Part shown: piece by piece, positions 25,171 through 33,353 of the stretch
Position numbering within the stretch: position 1 is the stretch's first letter
Layout: each line of letters begins with the position of its first letter
Source of the DNA: Streptococcus pacificus
Lineage (GTDB): Bacteria; Bacillota; Bacilli; Lactobacillales; Streptococcaceae
Reading direction: 5' to 3'
Assembly: GCF_016481305.1 (NCBI RefSeq)
Contig: NZ_JAENBO010000002.1
Coordinates: 62,001 to 126,000 of the forward strand
DNA: 64,000 nucleotides
Notes under the pieces: generated by a model
Databases searched by the model: none
What the model saw: only the letters and a program-made list of their open reading frames with translations
What the model was told of the DNA's origin: nothing
Translations under genes and position numbers: made by a program

Positions 25171-26004
25171 TTAGACTGTAAAGATTTCAAATCCTGCATA
25201 TTTTGCAATTAATTTTGAACCAATTGCAATTGCAATAACGATAAAGATTGCTTTTGTTGAAGTCATACCTTTACGGCCAAGTAACCAGTAAACAAATCCT
25301 GCAAACATTGCTGGTACAAGTCTTGGGAAGATTTTGTCAACTGTAGCTTGTAAATCAAATGTAACGCCACCAAAGTCTTGAGTGAAGCCAAATTTAAAGT
25401 TAATCATTGTTGCGATAAGCGCACCAACCATGAATGTCCCTAGAACTGTAGCGGCATCTGTAAGAGCTGACAATCTATGTTGCATGGTTGTTACAAGGTT
25501 TACCCCTTCTTTGTAGGCAAACTCCAATTGTTTCCAACGGAAAACGTTGATAGCCATTGCTACTGCTACCCAAAGGAAGATACCAACTGGATTTTTTTCA
25601 ATAGCAAGACCAGCTGCCAAACCACCCATGATAGCAGGTACAGTTGCACCAAACAAAGCATCACCGATAGCAGCGAATGGTCCCATTAAACCAGTTTTAA
25701 TACCTGTAACAGTATCTTTTGCTTCAGTTCCTTCATTTTCTTCCAAGGCAAGGTCAATACCAGTAACAATTGTGTGGAAGAAGTTTGAAGTGTTGAAGAA
25801 TTGCGTATGAGTACGCATCATTTCTAACAATTCTGGAGTATTATCTCCATACATTTTACGAAGTTGTGGCAAGATCATGTAAAGGTAACCTGACGCTTGC
25901 ATACGCTCATAGTTCCATCCTAATTGGAAAGTAAATAAACTACGACGATTAATTTGATTAAAATCAGCTTTTGTTAATTTGTAATTAGATTTCGTCATCT
26001 TCAA
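25171..26004 (-). CDS. PTS mannose-family enzyme IID
   Basis: A 277-residue membrane component with FTFQLGWNYERMQASGYLYMILPQLRKMYG (split here by eye, near residues 21-50) and a C-terminal membrane pair. IID proteins occur only in the mannose family and form the channel with IIC. Its start overlaps the IIC stop by 20 bases, so translation is probably coupled. The neighbouring BgaC and AgaS suggest an amino-sugar or galactosyl-hexosamine substrate. Confidence 0.95.
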   Translation of the reverse strand: MKMTKSNYKLTKADFNQINRRSLFTFQLGWNYERMQASGYLYMILPQLRKMYGDNTPELLEMMRTHTQFFNTSNFFHTIVTGIDLALEENEGTEAKDTVTGIKTGLMGPFAAIGDALFGATVPAIMGGLAAGLAIEKNPVGIFLWVAVAMAINVFRWKQLEFAYKEGVNLVTTMQHRLSALTDAATVLGTFMVGALIATMINFKFGFTQDFGGVTFDLQATVDKIFPRLVPAMFAGFVYWLLGRKGMTSTKAIFIVIAIAIGSKLIAKYAGFEIFTV

Positions 26005-26878
26005 TTTCCCCGCTTTCTGATTCAGTTGAAGCCACTGGTGCTACTGGTGCACTGATAGAATTCTTATAACTGATACCTGCTAACGCAAAACCGATAACAG
26101 CAATACCAATCATTGGTAGACCATTAAATTGTGCGCCACCTAGAGCTTCAGCAATTTCTGATACAACGCCTACACCACCAGCAAGAGTTCCAATGTAGCC
26201 GTAAAGAGTTGTGAGCATCGCAGTAATAGCGAATCCTAAAGCAAGATATAAGAAGTTTTTCTTAACTGGAAGGTAACGAAGCAAGATAGCAAAACCGACA
26301 CCAGGAAGCATTTTACCTGCAAGGATAAGACCATCAGCCATCCATTGAGCATTAGTGGCAATCCAACCAGAAGCGCTTTCAACTGCATCTCCACCAAAAG
26401 CAAGAGCTAGGAAGACTGGAAGTGCACGAGAAAGTGCCCATGGAATAGCCCCTAATAAATAGTTGATTTCAATTCCTTTGTAGTTGAAGTTCTCAACATG
26501 TTTATCCACACGGTGTGCGAAGTAAGTTGTTGAGAAACGACCTAAAACGTCAGTGTATACCAACAAGGCTGCAACTGGTACCGCAATTGCTGAAATTGCA
26601 AATTCTGGATCAATGTTTGTACCAACTGAGAAAGCTGTTGCAAGAACCGCACCTGATGTTGCATCAATACGAGAAGCACCACCAAAGGTACCAACACCAA
26701 GAACAACGAGTTGTAAGCTACCACCAATGAAAAGACCAGTAGTTACATCTCCCATTACAAGACCTGTGATAAAACCTGCAAATACAGGTGAACCAGCAGA
26801 TGAAACAATTGTTAACTCATCACAGATTTGGTATGCTGAGTAAAGAGTTAAAAGTAAAATTTGCCACCATTGAATCAT
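25985..26878 (-). CDS. PTS mannose-family enzyme IIC
   Basis: A 297-residue membrane protein with about eight hydrophobic segments. It starts MIQWWQILLLTLYSAYQICD and contains GSPVFAGFITGLVMGD and GGSLQLVVLGVGTFGGASRID, typical IIC-Man sequence. It carries the sugar-binding transport path. The C-terminus has a charged tail (TESESGEIEDDEI). It lies 30 bases after IIB. Confidence 0.95.
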   Translation of the reverse strand: MIQWWQILLLTLYSAYQICDELTIVSSAGSPVFAGFITGLVMGDVTTGLFIGGSLQLVVLGVGTFGGASRIDATSGAVLATAFSVGTNIDPEFAISAIAVPVAALLVYTDVLGRFSTTYFAHRVDKHVENFNYKGIEINYLLGAIPWALSRALPVFLALAFGGDAVESASGWIATNAQWMADGLILAGKMLPGVGFAILLRYLPVKKNFLYLALGFAITAMLTTLYGYIGTLAGGVGVVSEIAEALGGAQFNGLPMIGIAVIGFALAGISYKNSISAPVAPVASTESESGEIEDDEI

Positions 26879-26908
26879 GGTTGTTTCCTCCTTTTATTTG
26901 GATAAAAA

Positions 26909-27391
26909 TTATAACTTGTTAAGTAAAGGCATAAAGTCGTTAATTGGATCACTTGGAACCATTTGAGCAGTTAAGTGAACACCTTTAGCGTCAAGCGCTT
27001 TGAATGCTTCAATATCACTGTCTACGACATTAATGCTACGTGTAACAGAACGTGTTTCTTCTGTTTGAGACATATTTCCTACATTTAATTCAGTCAATGG
27101 TACTCCGTACTCAACTAAACGTAAGAAGCGATCAGGTCTTCTAGCCACGATAAGTAGACGTTGTGCGTCATACTTGCCAGCCAAAATGTTATTAGCTGCT
27201 TTTTCAACAGGTAAAACACTTAGTTTTACTCCTGGTGGCACAGCTAACTTAAGACCTGCTTTTTCAATAGCATTCTCAGCTACTTCATCATCGATTACCA
27301 TGATTCTGGTAATTCCTAAAGAAGTTGACCAAAGATTAGCTACTTGACCATGGATAAGACGACCATCAATTCTTGAACCAATAATTGCCAT
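26909..27391 (-). CDS. PTS mannose-family enzyme IIB
   Basis: A 160-residue cytoplasmic phosphotransfer protein. I choose ATG 27391 (MAIIGSRIDGRLIHGQV) over an upstream GTG because GAGG lies at ribosome-site distance and the family starts here. The phosphorylated histidine is H14 in RLIHGQV. Phosphate passes from IIA to H14 to the incoming sugar. It is the second gene of the operon, 23 bases after bgaC. Confidence 0.95.
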   Translation of the reverse strand: MAIIGSRIDGRLIHGQVANLWSTSLGITRIMVIDDEVAENAIEKAGLKLAVPPGVKLSVLPVEKAANNILAGKYDAQRLLIVARRPDRFLRLVEYGVPLTELNVGNMSQTEETRSVTRSINVVDSDIEAFKALDAKGVHLTAQMVPSDPINDFMPLLNKL

Positions 27392-27414
27392 GATTTTCCT
27401 CACTTTTCTTTTTT

Positions 27415-29190
27415 TTATAATATTACAGGTTGTTCTGAAAAAGTTATACTTTCCATGAATTGTCCTTCAGTTTCGAAGACAACAATCTCATTATCTCCCT
27501 GCTTTAAGTATCCATGTGGTAAATAAAGAGAAAGTATAGGTCCCTTATTCCAGAAACGACCGATATTAACATTGTTTACAAAGACAACACCTTTTCCAAA
27601 TCCAGACATGTCAAGATAAGTATCTTTAACATCATCCAAGGTGATATGGTATTTATAGAAACTTGGCGTTCCTGCTTGCCACTCTTGACGAAAATCTACC
27701 TTAGAGAGATTGTCAAGTGGTAAAGGATAGATTTTCCAATTACCTATGTAGTGCAGGTCGACGATAACACCTCTTCCCAGTCCTTTTTTCTGAGTAGGAG
27801 CTGTTAATTTGTGCCCATAATTGACACGTCCCATATTTTCTACCAATATCTTAAGATGAGTCTCACTACTTTCTGGAGTGAATAAAATATCCTCTCCAAT
27901 CTCTTCTTGATATTGTGTTGCCACTAACTTATCATCAGCATAAAGTTTTATTCTATCTCTTGCATCAATCACACGAAGTTTTTCTTCCTCTTCTTTATCC
28001 TTTTCAATAACAGTATAATAAAGAGTGTAACCAGTGTTTTGACCAATTTCTTCCATATTTAATGGATAGAAAGAAGAGACGTAATCGCTTTCATTTTCAA
28101 TTAATGAAAACAGACTTACTTTATCCTTCAATTCTGCCTTATCATAAGCTCTAGCCTCTTTAATCAGAGGATCACTATAGGATAAGTCTGGAAATCTTTT
28201 CTTCATTAATTTTTGAAGAGCGTAAAATTTCTTACTTGGATTTCCTGCTTCGTCTAAGATAGCATCATAATCATAAGATGTTACTTGTGGTAAATCTTTT
28301 TGACCTCTAGCTGAACAGCCGTTCATAAAGCCAAAATTCGTTCCCCCATGAAACATATACAAGTTGACACTACCAATTTCTAGAGCATCCATAACAGATT
28401 GGGCTAACTCATCTGGGTCTCGTTTAATAACATCCTCACCCCAACGGTTAAACCAACCATCCCAAAATTCCATACACATGAGTGGCCATTTTTTGCCGTG
28501 CTCATCGAAGAAATCTTGCATCATTTTAAAGTTTTCGGCTGCTTTTGAACCGAAGTTACCTGTAGCAAGAATATCATCTTCTATCAGACTTCCTGCTCTT
28601 AAAGTAGCTCGCCATGGACCATCAGATGTGAAAAACGGTGCATCAATGCCTCTTTTTTCCATCATCTTTTTGATTGCTCTAAGGTACTCTTTTTCTTCTC
28701 CATATGAGCCATATTCATTTTCGATTTGGAACATTAAAATGTTTCCACCTCGATTAAGTTGACGTTTGGCTAGTTTAGGTAAGAGAAACTCATAGTAATC
28801 ATCAACATGTTGCAAGTAAGTAGGATCTGAAGTACGAACACGCATATTTTCCTTAAGAAGCCATGCTGGTAAACCACCAAATTCCCACTCTGCACAAATA
28901 AATGGTGAAGGGCGAACAATAGCGTAGAGACCAAGTTCTTGTGATAAGTCTAAGAATCTTTCAAAGTCAAGAATGCCCTCAGATGTGAACTGCCCTTTTT
29001 GAGGCTCATGCATATTCCAGGGAATATAAGTCTCAACAGTATTAAATCCTAGAGCTTTGAGATTATATAGTGATTGATACCAATCATCAGGATGAACACG
29101 GAAATAGTGAATACTTCCAGACATAATTTTGATAGGTGCGTCATCTATATAAAATTGATCAGAAATCTTAAACTGAGGCAAACGCTTCAC
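27415..29190 (-). CDS. bgaC: GH35 beta-galactosidase BgaC
   Basis: A 591-residue family 35 glycosidase with no signal peptide, so it is expected in the cytoplasm. Catalytic residues are acid/base E159 in QIENEYGSYG and nucleophile E241 in MCMEFWDGWF. SGSIHYFRVHPDDW marks the start of the barrel, and C-terminal jelly-roll domains follow, with GKGVVFVNNVNIGRFW. Pneumococcal BgaC is specific for Gal-beta-1,3-GlcNAc and sits in a similar PTS operon, so the same linkage is the best guess. Here it opens the operon with the four PTS genes; the substrate would then be a galactosyl-hexosamine imported by that PTS. A divergent GntR gene lies 181 bases away. Confidence 0.95.
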   Translation of the reverse strand: MKRLPQFKISDQFYIDDAPIKIMSGSIHYFRVHPDDWYQSLYNLKALGFNTVETYIPWNMHEPQKGQFTSEGILDFERFLDLSQELGLYAIVRPSPFICAEWEFGGLPAWLLKENMRVRTSDPTYLQHVDDYYEFLLPKLAKRQLNRGGNILMFQIENEYGSYGEEKEYLRAIKKMMEKRGIDAPFFTSDGPWRATLRAGSLIEDDILATGNFGSKAAENFKMMQDFFDEHGKKWPLMCMEFWDGWFNRWGEDVIKRDPDELAQSVMDALEIGSVNLYMFHGGTNFGFMNGCSARGQKDLPQVTSYDYDAILDEAGNPSKKFYALQKLMKKRFPDLSYSDPLIKEARAYDKAELKDKVSLFSLIENESDYVSSFYPLNMEEIGQNTGYTLYYTVIEKDKEEEEKLRVIDARDRIKLYADDKLVATQYQEEIGEDILFTPESSETHLKILVENMGRVNYGHKLTAPTQKKGLGRGVIVDLHYIGNWKIYPLPLDNLSKVDFRQEWQAGTPSFYKYHITLDDVKDTYLDMSGFGKGVVFVNNVNIGRFWNKGPILSLYLPHGYLKQGDNEIVVFETEGQFMESITFSEQPVIL

Positions 29191-29220
29191 CTCCTATTTC
29201 TTTTTAATTTTTACATTATT

Positions 29221-29249
29221 ATATTAACATATCTGAGTGGTTATATCAA
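29221..29249 (-). promoter_or_regulatory. bgaC operon promoter with GntR-type operator
   Basis: TTGATA (29249-29244), a 17-base spacer and TAATAT (29226-29221) on the minus strand. TTGATATAACCA covers the -35 box and shares the TGGTTATA block with the operator at 32056-32067 upstream of the second GntR gene, suggesting a common regulator. Confidence 0.65.
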
Positions 29250-29273
29250 GTTCTTTTTAAAAATATTTTCTAG

Positions 29274-29303
29274 TTTACTTTTTATCCTATTATTTAGTAT
29301 AAT
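29274..29303 (+). promoter_or_regulatory. Promoter of the first GntR gene
   Basis: TTTACT (29274-29279), an 18-base spacer and TATAAT (29298-29303). CAGGAG precedes the ATG at 29372. Confidence 0.6.
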
Positions 29304-29371
29304 AAATCTATACGGAATTATTAAAAATATTAAATTAGCTTTTATAATTTACAAGTCAGGAGTAACATAAT

Positions 29372-30082
29372 ATGAAAATACCTAAGTACCAAATGATACA
29401 AGATGATCTTCGCCAACAGATTATTAATGGAAAATTTGAAAATGGCGATAAATTTTATACAGAAATGGAATTAAAAGAAATTTATAAGGTTAGTTCTATT
29501 ACTGTTATTCGTGCCATGAACGAGTTAGTGAAAGATGGTTATTTAGTTCGACAACAAGGAAAAGGAACCTTTGTATCACGTTCAAGGAAAGGAAAACTAG
29601 TCGGCTTTTCAGATATTGAACTTTTTCCTCTAAAAAAAGATTCCGTCACTGTTCTTTCCATTGAAAAAGGCAATGACCCCGACTACATAAAAAAATTAGA
29701 ATTGGGTAAAAATGATTACTATTATAAGATTGTGAGGCTTAGAAAAGCAGATAAACAACCTTATATCTATCAACAATCCTATATTCCTGAACGCTATGTG
29801 CTAAATCCTAACAAACCCTTGTCCCACTATGACTCTATTTATAAACGTTTTAGAGAAGATTTCAATATCCATATGTCAGAGGAACCTTTTATTGAAACAA
29901 ACGAGGTGAGTTTACCTACTCCTAAACATATCGCTAGTGCTTTGAAGCTCAAAGCTAATGAACCAAGTATCAAACAAGTTAAATTAACTAAACGCAGTAA
30001 TAGCGCAGAAATTTTAGAGTATATCGAAAGCTATAAACATTGGAAATATTTTAAATTTGAAATCACCGCAAATGAACAATAA
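29372..30082 (+). CDS. GntR-family regulator, HutC subfamily (BgaR-like)
   Basis: A 236-residue regulator. The N-terminal GntR winged helix (about residues 1-70) contains MELKEIYKVSSITVIRAMNELVKDGYLVRQQGKGTFV (read in parts), and the C-terminal UTRA effector domain has DYYYKIVRLRKADKQPYIYQQSYIP. The UTRA domain usually binds a sugar phosphate. It is divergent from bgaC, the position of BgaR in pneumococcus, and most likely represses bgaC-PTS until a sugar phosphate appears. It ends in a terminator shared with agaS. Confidence 0.92.
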   Translation: MKIPKYQMIQDDLRQQIINGKFENGDKFYTEMELKEIYKVSSITVIRAMNELVKDGYLVRQQGKGTFVSRSRKGKLVGFSDIELFPLKKDSVTVLSIEKGNDPDYIKKLELGKNDYYYKIVRLRKADKQPYIYQQSYIPERYVLNPNKPLSHYDSIYKRFREDFNIHMSEEPFIETNEVSLPTPKHIASALKLKANEPSIKQVKLTKRSNSAEILEYIESYKHWKYFKFEITANEQ

Positions 30083-30110
30083 AAAAACTGGTAAAACCAG
30101 TTTTTTTATT
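30081..30110. terminator. Bidirectional terminator, GntR gene and agaS
   Basis: AAAAAAACTGG and CCAGTTTTTTT form an 11-bp stem with a TAAAA loop between convergent genes. The agaS stop codon lies within the 3' arm. Confidence 0.88.
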
Positions 30111-31278
30111 TGTATTCATGAATGATAACACCTTTAACGACACGGTTTACTGTTCCTGTTTTAGAAGGTGTATCAGGTGTGTTTTCGACTTTCACAGCTG
30201 TCAACAGCGAAATCATTTGAGCGACAAATACATCTGCCAAGCTAAGATAGGCATCTGGTAAAATCACATCAGATTTCAACTCAAAAGTATCTCCTGAGAA
30301 AGTTAATTCTCCTTTTTGTCCAACAGCAAGTGTTTTAAGAGCAATTTGATCACCAAATACTTCTTCAATTAAGTCGATATCATATTGTCTTGTGTATGAA
30401 TTATTGTGAATGAAATCAATTAGAAGTGTTTTTTCATTAACAAATGATTTTGGACCATGTCTGAATCCCATTGAAGAGTCAAACATAGTAGCCACTTTAC
30501 CAGCTGTTAACTCAAGAATTTTAAGTTGTGCTTCTCTAGTTAATCCTGATAGAGAGCCAGAACCTAGGTAAACAATACGGTCAAAGTCTAAGTCAACAAT
30601 GGCTTTGATAATCTCTTCTCTGTCAAGAACGTCATGAGTAATTTCTGCCAAATAGTTTACAAATGTTTCTTTCTGCGCTAAAGAATGCTTAGTATCAAAA
30701 GTTAATAGGGTTGTTAATAGCATGCTTGAGAAACTACCAGTCATGGCAAAACCAGCATCGTTAGACAATTCTGGCATTAATAATAGAAGATTCTTATCAT
30801 CACCCTCAGCATTTTTTGCAAGTTGACCTTCCTTAGCACAAGTAATAGTAAGGTGGAAAACAGATGGCACAAGTTGGTTAGCTAATTGTACAGCAGCAAC
30901 ACTTTCTGGGCTATTCCCACTACGAGCAAAAGAAACAAGAAGAAGTGTTTCATCCTCAAAAAGGTGCTCATAAGGAACAGAAACCAAATCAGTCGTCCCA
31001 ACACTTTCAAAAATAAAACGGCTACGATCACCATGTTGTTTTAAGAACGGCAACACTGTATCCCCAACGTATTGAGAAGTACCAGCACCTGTAAAAATAA
31101 CCTTCACACGTTTATTTGGACTGGTAGCCTTTACCTTATCCAAAAAACTGACAATTTTTTCTTGACGTTCTTTAAATAACTCAAAAGCTTCTTGCCAAAG
31201 TTCAGGTTGTTGTTTGATTTCCTTGGTTGTAATCTTAGCACCTAATTTTTCAAGTTGCTCATCACTATATTGAAACAT
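30106..31278 (-). CDS. agaS: SIS-domain sugar isomerase/deaminase AgaS
   Basis: A 390-residue cytoplasmic protein with two sugar-isomerase (SIS) domains: VIFTGAGTSQYVGDTVLP and SFARSGNSPESVAAVQLANQL in the first half, VYLGSGSLSGLTREAQLKILELTAG and FRHGPKSFVNEKTLLIDF in the second. AgaS proteins act as galactosamine-6-phosphate deaminase/isomerases in amino-sugar use, yielding tagatose-6-phosphate and ammonia. Partner genes for tagatose phosphate use are not in this window. It is read with the GntR gene 38 bases upstream; an inverted repeat (CTGATA-GT-TATCAG, 31303-31316) sits in the gap. Confidence 0.93.
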   Translation of the reverse strand: MFQYSDEQLEKLGAKITTKEIKQQPELWQEAFELFKERQEKIVSFLDKVKATSPNKRVKVIFTGAGTSQYVGDTVLPFLKQHGDRSRFIFESVGTTDLVSVPYEHLFEDETLLLVSFARSGNSPESVAAVQLANQLVPSVFHLTITCAKEGQLAKNAEGDDKNLLLLMPELSNDAGFAMTGSFSSMLLTTLLTFDTKHSLAQKETFVNYLAEITHDVLDREEIIKAIVDLDFDRIVYLGSGSLSGLTREAQLKILELTAGKVATMFDSSMGFRHGPKSFVNEKTLLIDFIHNNSYTRQYDIDLIEEVFGDQIALKTLAVGQKGELTFSGDTFELKSDVILPDAYLSLADVFVAQMISLLTAVKVENTPDTPSKTGTVNRVVKGVIIHEYK

Positions 31279-31316
31279 TTTTTTCTCCTTTTATTTTTAT
31301 TTCTGATAGTTATCAG

Positions 31317-32033
31317 TTACGCTTTGTGATGCGTAATTTTGTACCTAAATTGGTCAGCACGCGCGATACTAAATGTAAACTCAATGATATGATTTTTTGT
31401 ATTAAACGTTTTGCGCATAATGTGCAAAACAGGACTTCCTGTTTTAATCTTTAATAATTTAGATTCACGATCGAGTGCAATACTAGCAAAAAATTCTTCT
31501 TCTGCTGTCCTTATGGTCTGACTATAATCATCAGAAAAAATCTCATAAAGAGGTTTTTGAGAGACACGTTCACACTTTAAATCTTTAAATATATCCTTAG
31601 GAATATAGGAACGCTCAACCATCATCGGCACATCATCAGCAATTCGCAATCGTTCAATCTCGTAAACCATATCATTTTGAGAAATATTTAGCTGGTTAGC
31701 AATATATTCTGAAGCCTTTATCTCACTAAAAGAGAGAATTTCTGTCTTTGGAGTTTTTCCCAAATTTCTCATATGGTCAGTAAAACTGTAAGAAGCAGAT
31801 AGATCAACTGTACTGTCACTGGTTTCAGCCACAAAGGTCCCCTTCCCATGCTTCTTATAAATGAGACCTCTTGTTTCCAATTCTTGTAAGGCTAATCTGA
31901 CCGTCATCCGACTAACACCATACTGATTAGTTAATTCACGCTCGGACAATAATTTATCATTGGGAGAGAAAAGTTCTTTTATTTTTTGTGCTAATGTATC
32001 GGCCAATTGTATATACAACGGTTTTTCACTCAT
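31317..32033 (-). CDS. GntR-family regulator, HutC subfamily (second)
   Basis: A 238-residue regulator starting MSEKPLYIQLADTLAQKIKE. I choose ATG 32033 because AGGAGAG is correctly spaced before it; an in-frame upstream start would read through the promoter operator. The GntR winged helix contains LLSERELTNQYGVSRMTVRLALQ, and a UTRA domain fills the C-terminal part. It is in an operon with agaS and thus probably regulates it and itself. A palindrome lies between its promoter and its start. It shares only the family pattern with the GntR protein near bgaC. Confidence 0.92.
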   Translation of the reverse strand: MSEKPLYIQLADTLAQKIKELFSPNDKLLSERELTNQYGVSRMTVRLALQELETRGLIYKKHGKGTFVAETSDSTVDLSASYSFTDHMRNLGKTPKTEILSFSEIKASEYIANQLNISQNDMVYEIERLRIADDVPMMVERSYIPKDIFKDLKCERVSQKPLYEIFSDDYSQTIRTAEEEFFASIALDRESKLLKIKTGSPVLHIMRKTFNTKNHIIEFTFSIARADQFRYKITHHKA

Positions 32034-32055
32034 TAGTTTCTCTCCTTTCTTTGTC

Positions 32056-32067
32056 TGGTTATAACCA
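32056..32067 (-). promoter_or_regulatory. Palindromic operator TGGTTATAACCA
   Basis: A perfect 12-bp palindrome that begins 8 bases after the -10 box of the gntR-agaS promoter, across the start-site region. The same TGGTTATA block, followed by TCAAG, covers the bgaC -35 box. It fits a HutC-type repressor site. Confidence 0.65.
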
Positions 32068-32074
32068 CATATCA

Positions 32075-32103
32075 AGTATAATATATTAATATAGAGGAGT
32101 CAA
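32075..32103 (-). promoter_or_regulatory. Promoter of the gntR-agaS operon
   Basis: TTGACT (32103-32098), a 17-base spacer and TATACT (32080-32075) on the minus strand. Confidence 0.75.
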
Positions 32104-32109
32104 GAGAAA

Positions 32110-32485
32110 AATGTGATTTCTCCATTTTTTTATTCTCTGAAACTCTTGTTTCATCTATAAGATAACGTTTTCAGTCTCTATAGCAACCTCTCTTGTTTGC
32201 CACAATATCCCAAAGTATTTCTAATTGTTCTTTAGAGATACGCTTAATCGATAAAACTAGTAATTAGTAACATCAAAATAAGCCATCTTAGAAACTTCAT
32301 GATTTGGGATAAAATGAGCATCTTCTAGCTGGCATTAATAAACAAGTTTAAACTATTGTTTGGCTTGTAGTTGGTATTTATTAGTATCAAAACTGCTAAC
32401 AATCGCTTGACCCTTGCTTTATAGTCTGTTTCTGGTATGGCTAATAGTCGCGCAATGCTGTGGCAATTTTTTCTTGTGACATCAT
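32110..32485 (-). pseudogene. Decayed small ORF downstream of the nucleoside phosphorylase
   Basis: An AAAGGAG site and ATG at 32485/32482 overlap the phosphorylase stop codon, as for a coupled second gene. Translation gives MSQEKIATALRDY and then a stop. After frame changes it continues as LAIPETDYKARVKRLLAVLI, then QLEDAHFIPNHEVSKMAYFDVTNY, then ISKEQLEILWDIVANKR. At least two frameshifts and several stops interrupt it, so a protein of about 120-130 residues seems to have decayed. I do not recognise the family. No other gene is visible in this 450-base gap. Confidence 0.55.
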
Positions 32486-33261
32486 TTTTTCTCCTTTTCA
32501 AACAGAGTTGTTGCGAGTCTTATCGCTAGTTGACCAATCTGATCCTTTCTTTCCAAGTCAGCATGATTACTAAGAGTTCTTTCATCCCAGACCTTAGTAT
32601 CTAGATTGTCAGCTGAATAAAAGAGTTGCGCATGGTTAATTCCTCTAAATTGACTCATGGCAGCAATTGCTGAACATTCCATATCGACACAAATGGCTCC
32701 TTGCGACTTTCTCTGTTTCATTTTAGTAGCTGTTTCTCGGTAAATACCATCTGTCGTCCAAACCTTTCCTATTTGATAGGAGATTTTTTCCTTATCCAAA
32801 AAGGTTGTCATTTCCGAGAGAAATGCTTGGTTGACAGCTACTTCACGGCTGGCTTTTAGATAGTGATAACTAGTGCCTTCATCTCTAATGGCAGATCTTG
32901 GTATGATAATAGAAGTTTCTTCTATAGTAGCGTCTAATACGCCACATGTGCCAAACACCAACAAATTCTTCATTCCCATAGCAATCAAATCTTCTAATAT
33001 AGCAACACAACCAGCTGCACCGACATAAGAATTAAAAAAACCTATACGAGTGCCTTCTATTGTCAAGACATAGATTGGTATTTCCATGTTAGCCATCGTT
33101 GTTGTCGTTAGGACTTCATGAGAAAACTGGTGCAACAGTCTTTTAAAAGTCTCACGCGCAAAACAAGTAATAACGGTACGAGGAAAGTCTTTCATTGGAG
33201 CGATAATATCTTCTGGATTAATAATTGCTTTTTTTGTGGCATCAAATTCTGTTAAAATCAT
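32482..33261 (-). CDS. Nucleoside phosphorylase (PNP/UDP family)
   Basis: A 259-residue cytoplasmic enzyme. VFGTCGVLDATI (the phosphate/ribose-side GTCG loop), YVGAAGCVAILEDLIAMG, and CVDMECSAIAAMSQFRG (the purine/ribose-binding M-E motif) identify the nucleoside phosphorylase superfamily, closest in pattern to uridine or purine phosphorylases. It splits a nucleoside with phosphate into base and ribose-1-phosphate. Base specificity cannot be assigned by eye. It is separated from ApbE by a terminator and followed by a decayed ORF that probably once shared its mRNA. Confidence 0.85.
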   Translation of the reverse strand: MILTEFDATKKAIINPEDIIAPMKDFPRTVITCFARETFKRLLHQFSHEVLTTTTMANMEIPIYVLTIEGTRIGFFNSYVGAAGCVAILEDLIAMGMKNLLVFGTCGVLDATIEETSIIIPRSAIRDEGTSYHYLKASREVAVNQAFLSEMTTFLDKEKISYQIGKVWTTDGIYRETATKMKQRKSQGAICVDMECSAIAAMSQFRGINHAQLFYSADNLDTKVWDERTLSNHADLERKDQIGQLAIRLATTLFEKEKK

Positions 33262-33322
33262 TGGCGAATCTCCCTTATTTTCCCCTTATTTATTTGTTCT
33301 ATCATATCAAAAAGAGAATAAA

Positions 33323-33353
33323 AAAAGAAGTCTCGTTTAATGACTGACTTCTT
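33323..33353 (-). terminator. Terminator of apbE
   Basis: AAGAAGTC and GACTTCTT arms with a TTTTTTTA tract on the minus strand. The 5' arm lies in the last codons of apbE. Confidence 0.8.

Noticed and set aside
29074..29370. A 98-codon plus-strand ORF before the GntR gene
   Set aside because: It overlaps bgaC antisense and covers two promoters and an operator. The hydrophobic translation reflects AT-rich DNA.
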